Of a DNA stretch of 64,000 nt, positions 8,084 to 17,250 are shown piece after piece. Position 1 is the stretch's first letter; the number at the start of each line of letters is the position of its first letter. The notes beneath the pieces are model-generated. The model did no database searches, was not told where the DNA came from, and saw nothing but the letters and a program-made list of their open reading frames with translations. A program made the position numbers and the translations under genes. This DNA is from Natronolimnohabitans innermongolicus JCM 12255 (GTDB lineage Archaea > Halobacteriota > Halobacteria > Halobacteriales > Natrialbaceae), in NCBI RefSeq assembly GCF_000337215.1, contig NZ_AOHZ01000041.1, positions 74,953 to 138,952 on the forward strand, written 5' to 3'.

Positions 8084-8539
8084 TCAGCTCTCAGCCGGAT
8101 CGCGGACGATCGCGAACCAGAACTCCTCGACGGCGTCGACGAACGAGATGAAATCCTCGCGTTCGACCGGCTTTTCGACGTAAAACTCCGCGTCGAGGCC
8201 GTGAGATTTGACGATTTTCGTTCCGACTGTCGAACTTGTTAACACGGCGACGGGGATCTCGCTCAGTTCGGGCTCGCCCTCGAGTTCGGAGAGGATGCTG
8301 TCACCGTCGGTATCGGGGAGCTGTGGCTCGAGGAGGATGAGGTCGGGCCGCGGCGCGTCGGCGTATGGGTCGCGTTGGTGAACGAAGTCCAGCGCGGCCG
8401 CACCGTCGGTGACGGTGTGGACGGTGTTCAGGAGATTCGCGTCCGCGAAGCTCTCGGTAAAGAGCCGGCAGTCGCCGGGGTTCGGCTCGACGAGGAGGAT
8501 GTCGATCACGTCGTCGAGCCCCTCCGATTCGTGCGTCAT
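8084..8539 (-). CDS. Response-regulator receiver lacking phospho-Asp
   Basis: 151 residues, a stand-alone receiver domain. The phosphorylation position in DLILLEPQLP is Glu71 instead of Asp. The acidic pair is VEPNPGD, with Pro19 where Asp is usual. The switch residues (LTSS around 101, VEKP with Lys123) remain. Glu can mimic a phosphorylated Asp, so the domain may be locked active, or it may be decaying with its kinase. I chose the ATG at 8539 because longer versions add Arg-rich, non-family sequence. It is convergent with the kinase remnant at 7822-8069. Confidence 0.85.
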   Translation of the reverse strand: MTHESEGLDDVIDILLVEPNPGDCRLFTESFADANLLNTVHTVTDGAAALDFVHQRDPYADAPRPDLILLEPQLPDTDGDSILSELEGEPELSEIPVAVLTSSTVGTKIVKSHGLDAEFYVEKPVEREDFISFVDAVEEFWFAIVRDPAES

Positions 8540-8728
8540 GCGTCCGCTACGTCTCGCTTCGACAAAACGACGTGGATTCGCCCGATGCTGGCACACAAGT
8601 TGGCGATAGTAAGCTTTTCGCAGACTCCGAGCCCGGCGGCGAGGCGACATCTCGGTCGTGCGACCGCTGTCGACCGATAGCACAATGCGGGGCCCAGATT
8701 TAGTGCGTTTGGGAGCGTAGCCCGCGGT

Positions 8729-9124
8729 ATGAGCGAGACACGATCGACGACTGACGGCTCGCCGATCCCGGTTCGAACGGCCGGGCTCGCCGCCGCGCTC
8801 GGCGTGTGGGTTCTCTGGTCGGGCGTCGTACTAACCGGACACGGCACGATCATCCTCAACAACTTCCTGGTCGGTGCGGCGATCGCCGCCGGCGGGGCGT
8901 TCGCGGCTGCCTGGCCCGACGGCGGTCCACTGCCCGCCGTCGCCGTCCCCGTGCTCGTCGCCGTACTCGGCATCTGGATTGCCGCCGCGCCGTTCGTCCT
9001 CGCGGCCGGTAGCGACCTGTTACTCTGGAGCAACGTCATCGCCGGACTCCTCGTCGCGGTGCTGGCCGCCGGCAGCGTCTACGGAAGCTGGCAGCTAACG
9101 CAGTCGACGGCGACTCGAGCGTGA
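8729..9124 (+). CDS. SPW-repeat-like membrane protein
   Basis: 131 residues with four hydrophobic segments arranged as two repeats: VWVLWSGVVL then NNFLVGAAIAAGG, and IWIAAAPFVL then WSNVIAGLLVAV. This two-fold pattern with W-x(n)-P/W and NN/SN starts is that of the SPW family of small membrane proteins, whose function is unknown. A TATA-like AGATTTAG (8696-8703) lies about 29 bases before the ATG. It stands alone between the response regulator and the kinase. Confidence 0.75.
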   Translation: MSETRSTTDGSPIPVRTAGLAAALGVWVLWSGVVLTGHGTIILNNFLVGAAIAAGGAFAAAWPDGGPLPAVAVPVLVAVLGIWIAAAPFVLAAGSDLLLWSNVIAGLLVAVLAAGSVYGSWQLTQSTATRA

Positions 9125-9359
9125 TCGAACCGCTCGAACCCGCCCGAATCGCCGTCGATCGGTGCAGGTGACCGGTGTCCTTTTCCCGCCTCACCGAGTT
9201 GATTCCACCGTCAGGCGAGGGTGGGAACACCGGTTACGATAGAAACTGACTCCCCTCGTACGAACGCTGCCCGAGAGTTACCCGACGTCTGTCGCGAGCG
9301 ACGCCGATAGCGCTTTCCAGCGAGTGGCCGTCCGCTCACCGATCAATCCAGATCCGAGT

Positions 9360-11774
9360 ATGAGCCGATCCACACACGAGCCAACGACAGACCACGAGTC
9401 CACGACAGACGTTCTCGGTCTCGAGAACGAGTTCGAATCGCCACCGCCGAGTTCCGAATTCAGCGGCTCCACGGGACCGGTCGCCGAACACGACTCCTAC
9501 GACCACCTCGCGCTCGTTTACGAGTCCCGCGAGGCGCAACTCGAGACCGTCGTCCCCTTCATCGAAGCCGGCCTCGAGCGTAACGAACGCTGTCTCTATA
9601 TCGCTGCCGAAAACGACACCGAGACGGTTCTCGAGGCGTTTCGCAGCGCCGATACCGACGTCGACGTCGATGCCGCACTCGAGTCGGATGCGTTCTCGAT
9701 CTATTCCGCTACCGAGACGTATCTCGAGGACGGTCGCTTCGACGCCGAAGAGATGATCGCGTTTCTGGACGACGTCATCGCCGACGCCGACGGCGTACGG
9801 ATTACCGGTGAGATGTCGTGGGTGCTGGATGCGGCGCCGGGTCTCGAGGAACTCATGCGATACGAGGGGCGACTCAACCAGTTGCTCCCCGACAGGGACG
9901 TCATCTCGCTCTGTCAGTACGGTCGGGATCACTTCCCGCCCGAAGCGATTCAGGACGTCATCGAGACCCATCCACATCTCATCTACGACGGCACCGTCTG
10001 TCGAAACTTCTACTACACGCCGCCCGAGGAGTACTTCGGTCCCGAGCAACCGGAGCGGCGGATCGATCGGATGATGGGAACGCTCGTCGATCGAACCGAA
10101 GCACGCGCCGAATTACACGCGCACCGACGCCAACTCCAGCGACAGAACGAAATCGCGGGCGATCCCGATCGCTCGTTCGACACGAAACTCCAGGAGCTGT
10201 TCGAACTCGGTTGCGAGCGGTTCGATCTCGAACTCGGTGCACTCGCCCGCGTCGACCCCGACACGGACACGTTCGAGATCGAAGCCGTCAGCGACGATCA
10301 CGATCGCTTCGAACCGGGCGCCGAACTCCCGCTATCGGAGACCTACTGCACCGCCACGACCGCCATCGAGGCGACCGGGGCCGTCACCGATCCCGAAGTC
10401 GAGGGGGACGACGTGTCCGTCTACCGCGAACTCGGTCTCGAGGCGTATCTCGGAACGTACATCGAGGTCGACGGCGGTCCCGATCGAACGTTTTTCTTCG
10501 TCGACAGCGACGGCCGCGATCGACCCTTTACCGACGACGAACTCACCGTCCAGCAGTTACTCGGCCAGTGGATCAAGTACGAACTCGAGCGAGAACACCG
10601 CGACCGTCACCAGCAGACTCTTTACGAAATCGCAGCCGACCTCGAGCGCTCGGTCGAGGAAAAGCTCCGGGATCTGCTCGACCTTGGTCGCGAGCGGTTC
10701 GGCCTCGAATTCGGCGGAATCGCACGCGTCGATCCGGCGACGGACACCCTCGAGGTCGAATCGGTCTGTGGTGATCACGACCGGATTACCCCCGGATCGA
10801 CGGTTTCCCTCTCGGAAACGTACTGTCGATCGACCGTCGAGGACCCGGACGTCATCGACGTCACCGAGCCGAAAGCCTGCGGGTTCGAAGACGCGCTCAT
10901 CTACGACGAGTTCGGTATCGAGACCTATCTCGGCACGTGTATCGAACTCGAGGACGCGCTGGACCGGACGGTGTTTTTCCTCTCGACCGACGAACGCGAC
11001 CGCCCCTTCTCCGAGGCCGAACGGACGTTCCTGCATCTGATGGGGCAGTGGGTCGCCTACGAACTCGAGCGCGAGCAACGCGAGCAAGCGCTCGAGGAGT
11101 CCAACGAACGCTTAGAACAGTTCGCCTACGCCGCGAGCCACGACCTCCAGGAGCCCCTGCGGATGATCACGAGCTACCTGCAGCTGATCGAGCGACGACA
11201 CGGCGACGCACTCGACGACGACGGCGAGGAGTTCCTCGAGTACGCCGTCGACGGCGCCGAGCGGATGCGCGAGATGATCGACGGCTTGCTCGAGTACTCC
11301 CGTATCGAGACCCGCGGCGAGCCGTTCGAACCGGTCGACCTCAACGACGTCCTCGAGGGTGTCCTCGAGGACTTGCAGTTCCGCATCGAGGAACACGACG
11401 CGGAGATCACGACCGCGGAACTGCCGCGCGTCGAGGGCGATGCGAGCCAGTTGCGCCAGGTGTTCCAGAACCTGCTGACGAACGCGATCACCTACAGCGG
11501 CGACGAGCCGCCGCGGATTCGCGTCGACGCCGACAGACGGGGCAACGAGTGGATCGTCTCGGTCGAAGACGACGGGATCGGCATCGATCCGGCGGATCAG
11601 GAACGCGTGTTCACGGTCTTCGACCGACTCCACAGCCGCGAGGAGTACGACGGGACGGGGATCGGCCTCGCGCTGTGTGAGCGGATCGTCGAGCGCCACG
11701 GCGGCGAGATCTGGCTCGACTCCGAACCCGGCGAGGGAGCGACGTTCTCGTTTACGTTACCGGTGACGCAGTGA
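9360..11774 (+). CDS. MEDS-GAF-GAF sensor histidine kinase
   Basis: 804 residues with no membrane segment, so cytoplasmic. In order: a MEDS/DcmR-type sensory domain (about 44-230, starting SYDHLALVYES), two tandem related GAF domains (about 274-404 and 434-567, each with a RFxLExGxIARVD-type core) and a short coiled coil. A HisKA domain follows with phospho-acceptor His594 in ASHDLQEPLR, then HATPase (NLLTNAITYS, DDGIGI, GTGIGLALC). The ATG at 9360 is preferred over a GTG at 9324 because the paralogue at 51984 starts at the same point. GAF signal and partner regulator are unknown. Confidence 0.93.
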   Translation: MSRSTHEPTTDHESTTDVLGLENEFESPPPSSEFSGSTGPVAEHDSYDHLALVYESREAQLETVVPFIEAGLERNERCLYIAAENDTETVLEAFRSADTDVDVDAALESDAFSIYSATETYLEDGRFDAEEMIAFLDDVIADADGVRITGEMSWVLDAAPGLEELMRYEGRLNQLLPDRDVISLCQYGRDHFPPEAIQDVIETHPHLIYDGTVCRNFYYTPPEEYFGPEQPERRIDRMMGTLVDRTEARAELHAHRRQLQRQNEIAGDPDRSFDTKLQELFELGCERFDLELGALARVDPDTDTFEIEAVSDDHDRFEPGAELPLSETYCTATTAIEATGAVTDPEVEGDDVSVYRELGLEAYLGTYIEVDGGPDRTFFFVDSDGRDRPFTDDELTVQQLLGQWIKYELEREHRDRHQQTLYEIAADLERSVEEKLRDLLDLGRERFGLEFGGIARVDPATDTLEVESVCGDHDRITPGSTVSLSETYCRSTVEDPDVIDVTEPKACGFEDALIYDEFGIETYLGTCIELEDALDRTVFFLSTDERDRPFSEAERTFLHLMGQWVAYELEREQREQALEESNERLEQFAYAASHDLQEPLRMITSYLQLIERRHGDALDDDGEEFLEYAVDGAERMREMIDGLLEYSRIETRGEPFEPVDLNDVLEGVLEDLQFRIEEHDAEITTAELPRVEGDASQLRQVFQNLLTNAITYSGDEPPRIRVDADRRGNEWIVSVEDDGIGIDPADQERVFTVFDRLHSREEYDGTGIGLALCERIVERHGGEIWLDSEPGEGATFSFTLPVTQ

Positions 11775-11833
11775 GGCGACTTCTGTCCGATCGGAGCGTC
11801 GCCGCACTGACTGGTCCGATCGCCTGAGCGCAG

Positions 11834-11840
11834 CTATATA
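11834..11840 (+). promoter_or_regulatory. TATA box
   Basis: CTATATA is centred 28 bases before the ATG at 11865, consistent with a leaderless mRNA for the small coiled-coil zinc protein. Confidence 0.65.
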
Positions 11841-11864
11841 GTCGCGAGGCCCCTACTATTCACG

Positions 11865-12164
11865 ATGATGCCCCGGTTTCCAGTACGAACGGATCGGTCC
11901 GTCGCCGACGGTTCGGACCGAACCCGCTCACGCGTCGATAGCAGGTCGGCTCTCGAGCGCCAGGACGTGCGCCTTCGAAACGTAGCCGCGCGCGTAGAGC
12001 GAACCGAGTCTCGGCTGGCGTTGCTGGAGAATACGCTTCGCGGGATCGCCCGCGAGACGGGCGTTGCGATCGGCTGCCCGTGTGATCGCTGCGATCGAAG
12101 TTACGTACTGATCGCCGACGGGATGATGACGTGTCCCGTCTGTGGTTACCGACAGTCGCTGTGA
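11865..12164 (+). CDS. Small coiled-coil zinc-ribbon protein
   Basis: 99 residues. The middle (about 35-65) is an amphipathic helix/coiled coil (RNVAARVERTESRLALLENTLRG). The C-terminus carries CPCDRCD and CPVCG, a zinc ribbon. Two adjacent ATGs (11865, 11868) are possible starts; a strong TATA box 28 bases upstream supports this region. No known family. It follows the large kinase on the same strand but has its own promoter. Confidence 0.6.
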   Translation: MMPRFPVRTDRSVADGSDRTRSRVDSRSALERQDVRLRNVAARVERTESRLALLENTLRGIARETGVAIGCPCDRCDRSYVLIADGMMTCPVCGYRQSL

Positions 12165-12459
12165 ACGCGCTCGCGGTCGCTCAGCGAGCGCACCACCCGG
12201 AAAACGTGTCACAGCCGCCCTGTAGTCCCTGTCGGCCGAGCACCGAACTCGGACGGATACTGGTTAGCAATCCACAATATTATATCTTACTGGCGTGTTC
12301 GGTCGATGAAAATGCGGTCGGGGACGGACCCGGCCGTCTCGTCGCCCGCGGGTCAGCGGCGACGACTCTCAGCGGAGGCGAAGAGTCACGGGAATTGGGT
12401 GGCGGGAAAGGCTACCGGAAACCCAACGGGTCTATACGTCTCCGTGGTGCATCCCGGTG

Positions 12460-13170
12460 ATGACCACGGTCGTCGAACTCGAGATTCCAGCAACTAGTCT
12501 CGGCGCCGCTCGAACCTTCGATCGCGTGCCGACGTTCGAGTTCGAAATCGGCGGCATGATCGGGGATACGCCCCCGCTGGTCTGGGTCAGCGGACCCGAC
12601 CGAGAGACCGTTCGGAACGCACTCGAGTCGGATCCGTCGGTCGACGTTCTCGCGATGTTGGCCGGGGAGTCCCACCGAGACCAGCCGAAACGGACGGCTT
12701 CCGATTCCGGCCACGAGGGACCGCAGGATCGGTGGCTGTTTCGCCTCGAGTTCGGCGCGGAGAACAAACTGTTCGAACGCATCGTCGCGGAAAACGACGG
12801 GGCGATCCTCGAGGCGACCGGCGAGGACGGCACGTGGTCGGTAACGTTGCTCTTTCACGACCGAGCGTCGCTTTCGGAGTGTTACGGACTGTTCGAGCAG
12901 TACGGCTTCGAGATGAACGTCACCCGCCTGACGGGCATCGACGACGTCGCCAGCGCGCAGACGCCGCTGACCCGGACGCAGTACGAGACGATCTGTAAGG
13001 CCCACGAACTCGGCTACTTCGATATCCCGCGACAGATCACGCTCAAGGAACTCGCCGCGGAACTCGATGTCTCCCATCAGGCGCTCTCCGAACGTCTCCG
13101 TCGTTGCCAGGCCGCCCTCGTTAGCTCGCAGCTCACCGACGAGATGACGCCGACGGCGATCGATCCGTGA
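12460..13170 (+). CDS. Bat-type HTH_10 transcriptional regulator
   Basis: 236 residues. The C-terminal 55 residues (LTRTQYETICKAHELGYF, then LKELAAELDVSHQALSERLR) are the HTH_10 domain found in bacterio-opsin activator (Bat) homologues. The N-terminal 160 residues form the beta-rich Bat-associated sensory module. Such proteins control metabolic and light-related genes in haloarchaea, but targets cannot be predicted from sequence. The ATG at 12460 is used; a GTG three bases earlier is equivalent. No neighbouring operon gene. Confidence 0.85.
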   Translation: MTTVVELEIPATSLGAARTFDRVPTFEFEIGGMIGDTPPLVWVSGPDRETVRNALESDPSVDVLAMLAGESHRDQPKRTASDSGHEGPQDRWLFRLEFGAENKLFERIVAENDGAILEATGEDGTWSVTLLFHDRASLSECYGLFEQYGFEMNVTRLTGIDDVASAQTPLTRTQYETICKAHELGYFDIPRQITLKELAAELDVSHQALSERLRRCQAALVSSQLTDEMTPTAIDP

Positions 13171-13582
13171 CGCGGTGACTCGAACGACGGCATGCGAGGG
13201 CAAAATGTTTCAGACGGAAACGTCTCATGGACAGATAGAGATACAACGAGGATATGTTTCGCAAACTGCCATTTTAACTTGTAGGTTTCAACCACCAGAG
13301 AGAGTACGAAGAAGTTTACACCAATAACTAGCTTTATTATTGGACAGTGCGTTACTATCGATGTCGGCAGAGTGCCGACTCGAAGAGACACCCCGCGATA
13401 AGATGCGCTGGTGGATCACTCGTGCTCAATCACGGCGGTCACTCGTGGCTGTGTGACCGCTTTTTGCCGCTCACAACCGTCGTCGTGTTGCAATCGAACT
13501 GTCGTCGATTCCTCGTTTCCGACTGTCAGGTTCGAGAGACGACCAAGATACTTAACCGCTCCTGACGGAGATAGCTACGACG
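13171..13582. other. Intergenic with two inverted repeats
   Basis: No gene supported. CCAATAA (13321-13327) pairs with TTATTGG (13337-13343). GTCGGCA...TGCCGAC forms a second hairpin near 13364-13380. The A+T-richer left half may hold the promoter or terminator for the Bat-type gene. GATACTTAAC near 13546 is a possible TATA element for the gene at 13583. Confidence 0.5.
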
Positions 13583-14155
13583 ATGGCGGATACCGTGACC
13601 CACGGCGACCACTCCGACGGGCGACAGTCGGCGACAGCGTCCGGGCCAGCCGAGGACGCCGCCAAACTCGAACCCGACGACATCTACCACATTCTCCAGA
13701 CCAGTCGCCGACGGCACGTCCTCGAGTATCTCCGAATCGGAGACGAGCCGATGACGCTGCGAACGCTCGCCGAGCGAATCGCGGCCCGCGAGCACGGAAC
13801 GACCGTCGAGAACCTGACCTCGAGTCAGCGCCAGCGCGTCTACATCTCGCTGTATCAGTCGCACCTGCCGAAACTCGACACCCGCGGAATCGTCGAGTAC
13901 GACAAGGACCGCGGAACCGTCGAATCGACGCCGCTCGCGGCGGAGTTCGACCCCTATCTGACCGGACTCGACGAGTCGTCGCCGGATCCGTGGCTCGTTC
14001 GCTACGCGGCGACGGTCGGCTGTTGCGGACTCGTTCTCGCGGCGATCGGCGTCGGACTGATTCCGCTCTCGTGGGCGCTCGCCGCCGTGCTCGTCGTCGT
14101 GACGTTCGCCACCGTGACGGCCGGCCACGCCTACACGGAGCTCTCGACGGCCTAA
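13583..14155 (+). CDS. DUF7344-type HTH protein with C-terminal membrane anchor
   Basis: 190 residues. Residues 33-125 are a winged-helix domain starting DIYHILQTSRRRHVLEYL, the haloarchaeal DUF7344 type. The wing contains VYISLYQSHLPKLDTRGIVEYD. Two transmembrane helices follow (about 137-185), so a DNA-binding domain is tethered to the membrane. Targets unknown. It is convergent with the HExxH membrane protein gene. Confidence 0.8.
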   Translation: MADTVTHGDHSDGRQSATASGPAEDAAKLEPDDIYHILQTSRRRHVLEYLRIGDEPMTLRTLAERIAAREHGTTVENLTSSQRQRVYISLYQSHLPKLDTRGIVEYDKDRGTVESTPLAAEFDPYLTGLDESSPDPWLVRYAATVGCCGLVLAAIGVGLIPLSWALAAVLVVVTFATVTAGHAYTELSTA

Positions 14156-14300
14156 CAGTTCTCGGCGGCGTAACTCTGGAGTGGCCGACGATACCGGACA
14201 GTCGTACCCGTCGCATCGCGACGACCGGACGAGAGACGGCTCGAGGACGCGACGAACTCGACGAGGAAGAGACGACGATCCGGAACTGTAACGACGACCG

Positions 14301-14774
14301 TCAATCGGCGCGGGAACCGGATGCCGTCGCGTTCGTCGTCGCATCCGCGCTCGACTCGAGCGAGTGTCGCTCGAGGACGCGGTGTGCGTAGAAGACGACG
14401 GAGAAGTCTTGCGGGCTCGGAATCGCACAGGCGAGCCAGCCGACCGCGATCGCCAGCAAGATCGGCGAGTCGGCGGGTACGGTCCCGCTGAGTCCGGTCA
14501 CGAAGACCGGAACGGCCAAGAGTAACGGCGCGAGCGCCGCGGCGCGGAGGGCGTGCGGTGACTCTCGGCCGGTCGGGTGGGGTTGGACGACCGCCAGCGG
14601 CGGACTGGAGAGCAGCCCACCTTCGGCGTCGGTCCGTCGCGGGAAGTACGAGATGGTGTGGTCGATACCGAAGAGCCGCAAGACCTGCGCGTGGGCCAGT
14701 TCGTGGGCGATCAGCCCGCCGACTACGGCAACCGCAAGCGCCGGCGCGGCAACGAGCAGATCTGTTTCGATCAT
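14301..14774 (-). CDS. Small M50-like membrane metalloprotease
   Basis: 157 residues, mostly hydrophobic. LIAHELAHAQ contains a zinc-binding HExxH (His24, Glu25, His28) inside the first membrane helix region. That is the hallmark of site-2-protease-like M50 or related families. A possible third ligand is in IPSPQDFSVVFYAH. It is much shorter than typical S2P. No partner gene is visible, and whether it is proteolytic is unproven. Confidence 0.65.
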   Translation of the reverse strand: MIETDLLVAAPALAVAVVGGLIAHELAHAQVLRLFGIDHTISYFPRRTDAEGGLLSSPPLAVVQPHPTGRESPHALRAAALAPLLLAVPVFVTGLSGTVPADSPILLAIAVGWLACAIPSPQDFSVVFYAHRVLERHSLESSADATTNATASGSRAD

Positions 14775-15011
14775 GGAGGGGACGTGAGTGGAACACCAGC
14801 ACGATCGACCCGAATCGGGTCGAATCCGTTCTCACGCACTCGATTGGACGAATCGGGAACGGAAGGAATTCCGGATTTACCTGTGGGAGTATTAAGTCCG
14901 TCCAAGTCGCGCCGCCGCGAGATCGACCGAACGCCGCCAGCGGACCGGCGCCACAGAGCCAAGCGAATGGGCGGAGCCACCGTTAAGTACTGTGGTGTGG
15001 TATCACCACCC

Positions 15012-15743
15012 ATGTCACCGACTGAGACGCTCGAGTTCGGCCACGCGGACCGCAAAGCGATTTACGAGTACGTCGAACGACACGGCGCGGTCGATCCGGA
15101 CGATGCACAGGCGGCGTTGAAAATCGACCCGAGCGGCTTCCGTCATCACGTCGCGCTGCTCAAGCGAGACGACCGGCTGGAGGAAGACGACGGGCGACTT
15201 CGGGTGACGATCGACGCCGGCGCCGAAGAGGAGTACGTCGCCGAGGAACTCGAGTTTCACATTCGGCCGGCCAGACAGGAAGATCTCTCGGGCGTCGTCG
15301 GCGCGATCAGACAGGTTACAGAAGAGAAAACGTACATCGAAGCCGAGAGCGTCGCCGACGAGATCGACCACGAGAACGCCTTGCTCCGGCACAACGAGCT
15401 CAAATCGCGGATGTTCTTCGTCGCGACCGTCGAGGACGAGGTCGTCGGCTGGGTTCACCTCTTCGCGCCGGAACTGGAGAAACTCTCTCACACCGCCGAA
15501 CTCACCGTCGGCGTCCTGGATGAATACCGCGGGTACGGCATCGGTTCACACCTGCTCTCGCGGGGCCTCGAGTGGGCCGGCGCGAACGGCTACGAGCGGG
15601 TTTACCAGAGCGTCCCCGCGAGCAACGAGGACGCCATCGCCTTCCTCGAGGAACACGACTGGGAGACCGAAGCGATTCGCGAGGACCACTACAAACTCAA
15701 CGGACACTACGTCGACGAGGTGATGTTAGCGATCGAACTCTGA
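15012..15743 (+). CDS. GNAT N-acetyltransferase with N-terminal helical domain
   Basis: 243 residues. The first about 70 residues are a small winged-helix-like domain (AIYEYVERHGAVDPDDAQAAL). Residues 80-240 are a GNAT fold with the acetyl-CoA loop DEYRGYGIGSHLL (R/QxxGxG/A) and the C-terminal ASNEDAIAFLEEHDW. A TATA-like TTAAGTA about 26 bases upstream supports the ATG at 15012; the longer in-frame extension is unlikely. Substrate unknown. The fusion of a DNA-binding-like domain with an acetyltransferase recurs in haloarchaea. Confidence 0.85.
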   Translation: MSPTETLEFGHADRKAIYEYVERHGAVDPDDAQAALKIDPSGFRHHVALLKRDDRLEEDDGRLRVTIDAGAEEEYVAEELEFHIRPARQEDLSGVVGAIRQVTEEKTYIEAESVADEIDHENALLRHNELKSRMFFVATVEDEVVGWVHLFAPELEKLSHTAELTVGVLDEYRGYGIGSHLLSRGLEWAGANGYERVYQSVPASNEDAIAFLEEHDWETEAIREDHYKLNGHYVDEVMLAIEL

Positions 15744-15796
15744 GCGTCGTCTCGGTTTACCATCTCGATAGAACGTGTCGATTTCCAGACTGTCGG

Positions 15797-15805
15797 CTTT
15801 ATAGT
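15797..15805 (+). promoter_or_regulatory. TATA box
   Basis: CTTTATAGT is centred 27 bases upstream of the ATG at 15828, indicating a leaderless transcript. It is followed by ACAGTCTGTACAACGCAG, a loosely palindromic segment. Confidence 0.6.
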
Positions 15806-15827
15806 ACAGTCTGTACAACGCAGTTGT

Positions 15828-17168
15828 ATGCGTTTCACTACCCCGACACGGCTCGGTCACGAGCGTGAGGGGTTGGGGGAAGCGACCGCAATCATCGTCG
15901 CGATGGGGATCGCGCTGTCGGTCGCTGGCATCGTCCGGACGCTGTCTATTCCGGCCTCACAGCCGGTACTGGCGTTCGAACTGTTCGTCTCGCTGCTCGT
16001 TCCGACCGGACTGGCGACGGGTGGCTACTGGCTGGCAAATCGAGACGTTTCTCGAGACGTCCGCTGGCAGGTCGCGACTCGCGTCTCGATCGGGATCGTC
16101 GTCGCCTGCGCGCTCGGCATCTGGCTGATCGCTTACATCGCTCTCGAGGGCGGAACGATCCACGACCCGCTGTCGCTGACGACGACGCTCGCGGCCGTCG
16201 GCGGCGCAACCGGCTTCGTCACGGCCGTCCGAGAGGAACCCGACGTCGTTTCGCCCGGTCCGGTCGGTCCGGATCGCGACTCGAGTTCGGACGACGAATC
16301 GGCGGACTCCGAAGGCGAGTCAGACGCTAACGGACACGATCACGCGGCCGCCACCGTGTCGGAAGTCGCCCGGCCCAAGGAGGGGCGTGGCACCGAACTG
16401 ACCGTCGAACGACCGACGGCAGCCGCTGCCACCGCCGCCACCGCCGCACCCACCGGTACGGTCACCTCCGCAACCGAACGCGAACCGTCGACCGCCACGA
16501 TCGACGTCGTCGCGACGAGCGACGTGACGGCCGCAGCCGAAGGAGAGTCGACCCAGAGCGGTCGCGGTCCATCATCGTCACCGTCACGGTCACCAGAACC
16601 GACGACCGACGACACGTCTCCGTCGGCGAACGCATCCGGCTCGTCGACCGCCGTCTGGCAGGACACCGACCCCGCGGGACGAACCGCTGCGCCCGCGCAA
16701 CCGGCCCACCCGGCCGCACGCGAAGCGTTCGCCGAGTTCGACGCTGGCGACGACGACACCGTCGAAACCGAAGCGGATCGACCGGACGCCGACTCGGTTG
16801 TTCCGGCACCCGAACCCGGTCTCGAGGCCGCCACGGACGTCCCGTCGACCGTGGAGTCGACCCTCGAGGTACTCGCAGCCGAGCGCGCCCGCCTCGCACT
16901 CGCCGTCCTCTATCACGAGTGGGACGACGGGGCGCGGCCGGTCGACGAACTCGCTCGCGACGTGTCGGCGCACACGGATGCCGATACCGATGCCGACGCC
17001 GTCGCCGTCGCCCTTCGACACACGACGCTGCCGGCGCTGCAGGACCTCCGCGCCGTCGACTGGGAGCCGTACGCGGACCGCGTCTCGGCCCCGGAACACG
17101 CTGTCTTCGAAGAAGGCGTCCGCGAAGCGTCGGTCCTGCTCGAGTCGTTCGAGCCCGGAACCCGCTGA
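15828..17168 (+). CDS. Membrane protein with long linker and C-terminal HTH-like domain
   Basis: 446 residues in three parts. About four membrane helices span residues 20-140. A very long Asp/Ser/Thr/Ala-rich disordered linker covers about 145-335, including a poly-Ala run. The C-terminal about 110 residues (TLEVLAAERARLALAVLY, PALQDLRAVDWEPYAD) resemble the DUF7344-type winged helix. It may be a membrane-tethered regulator, like the protein at 13583. The TATA box 27 bases upstream fixes the start. Confidence 0.7.
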   Translation: MRFTTPTRLGHEREGLGEATAIIVAMGIALSVAGIVRTLSIPASQPVLAFELFVSLLVPTGLATGGYWLANRDVSRDVRWQVATRVSIGIVVACALGIWLIAYIALEGGTIHDPLSLTTTLAAVGGATGFVTAVREEPDVVSPGPVGPDRDSSSDDESADSEGESDANGHDHAAATVSEVARPKEGRGTELTVERPTAAAATAATAAPTGTVTSATEREPSTATIDVVATSDVTAAAEGESTQSGRGPSSSPSRSPEPTTDDTSPSANASGSSTAVWQDTDPAGRTAAPAQPAHPAAREAFAEFDAGDDDTVETEADRPDADSVVPAPEPGLEAATDVPSTVESTLEVLAAERARLALAVLYHEWDDGARPVDELARDVSAHTDADTDADAVAVALRHTTLPALQDLRAVDWEPYADRVSAPEHAVFEEGVREASVLLESFEPGTR

Positions 17169-17224
17169 AGACCGTCCGACGAGCGGATTGCGGTGGCTTC
17201 TACAATAGTTAGGAAGGGCGAGTG

Positions 17225-17246
17225 CCCCGCCCCACCGTGCGCGGGG
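17225..17246. terminator. Hairpin between convergent genes
   Basis: CCCCGC (17225-17230) pairs with GCGGGG (17241-17246) between the ends of the membrane regulator gene and the DUF2267 pseudogene. This is a plausible shared terminator structure, though without a clear T tract. Confidence 0.35.
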
Positions 17247-17250
17247 TACT

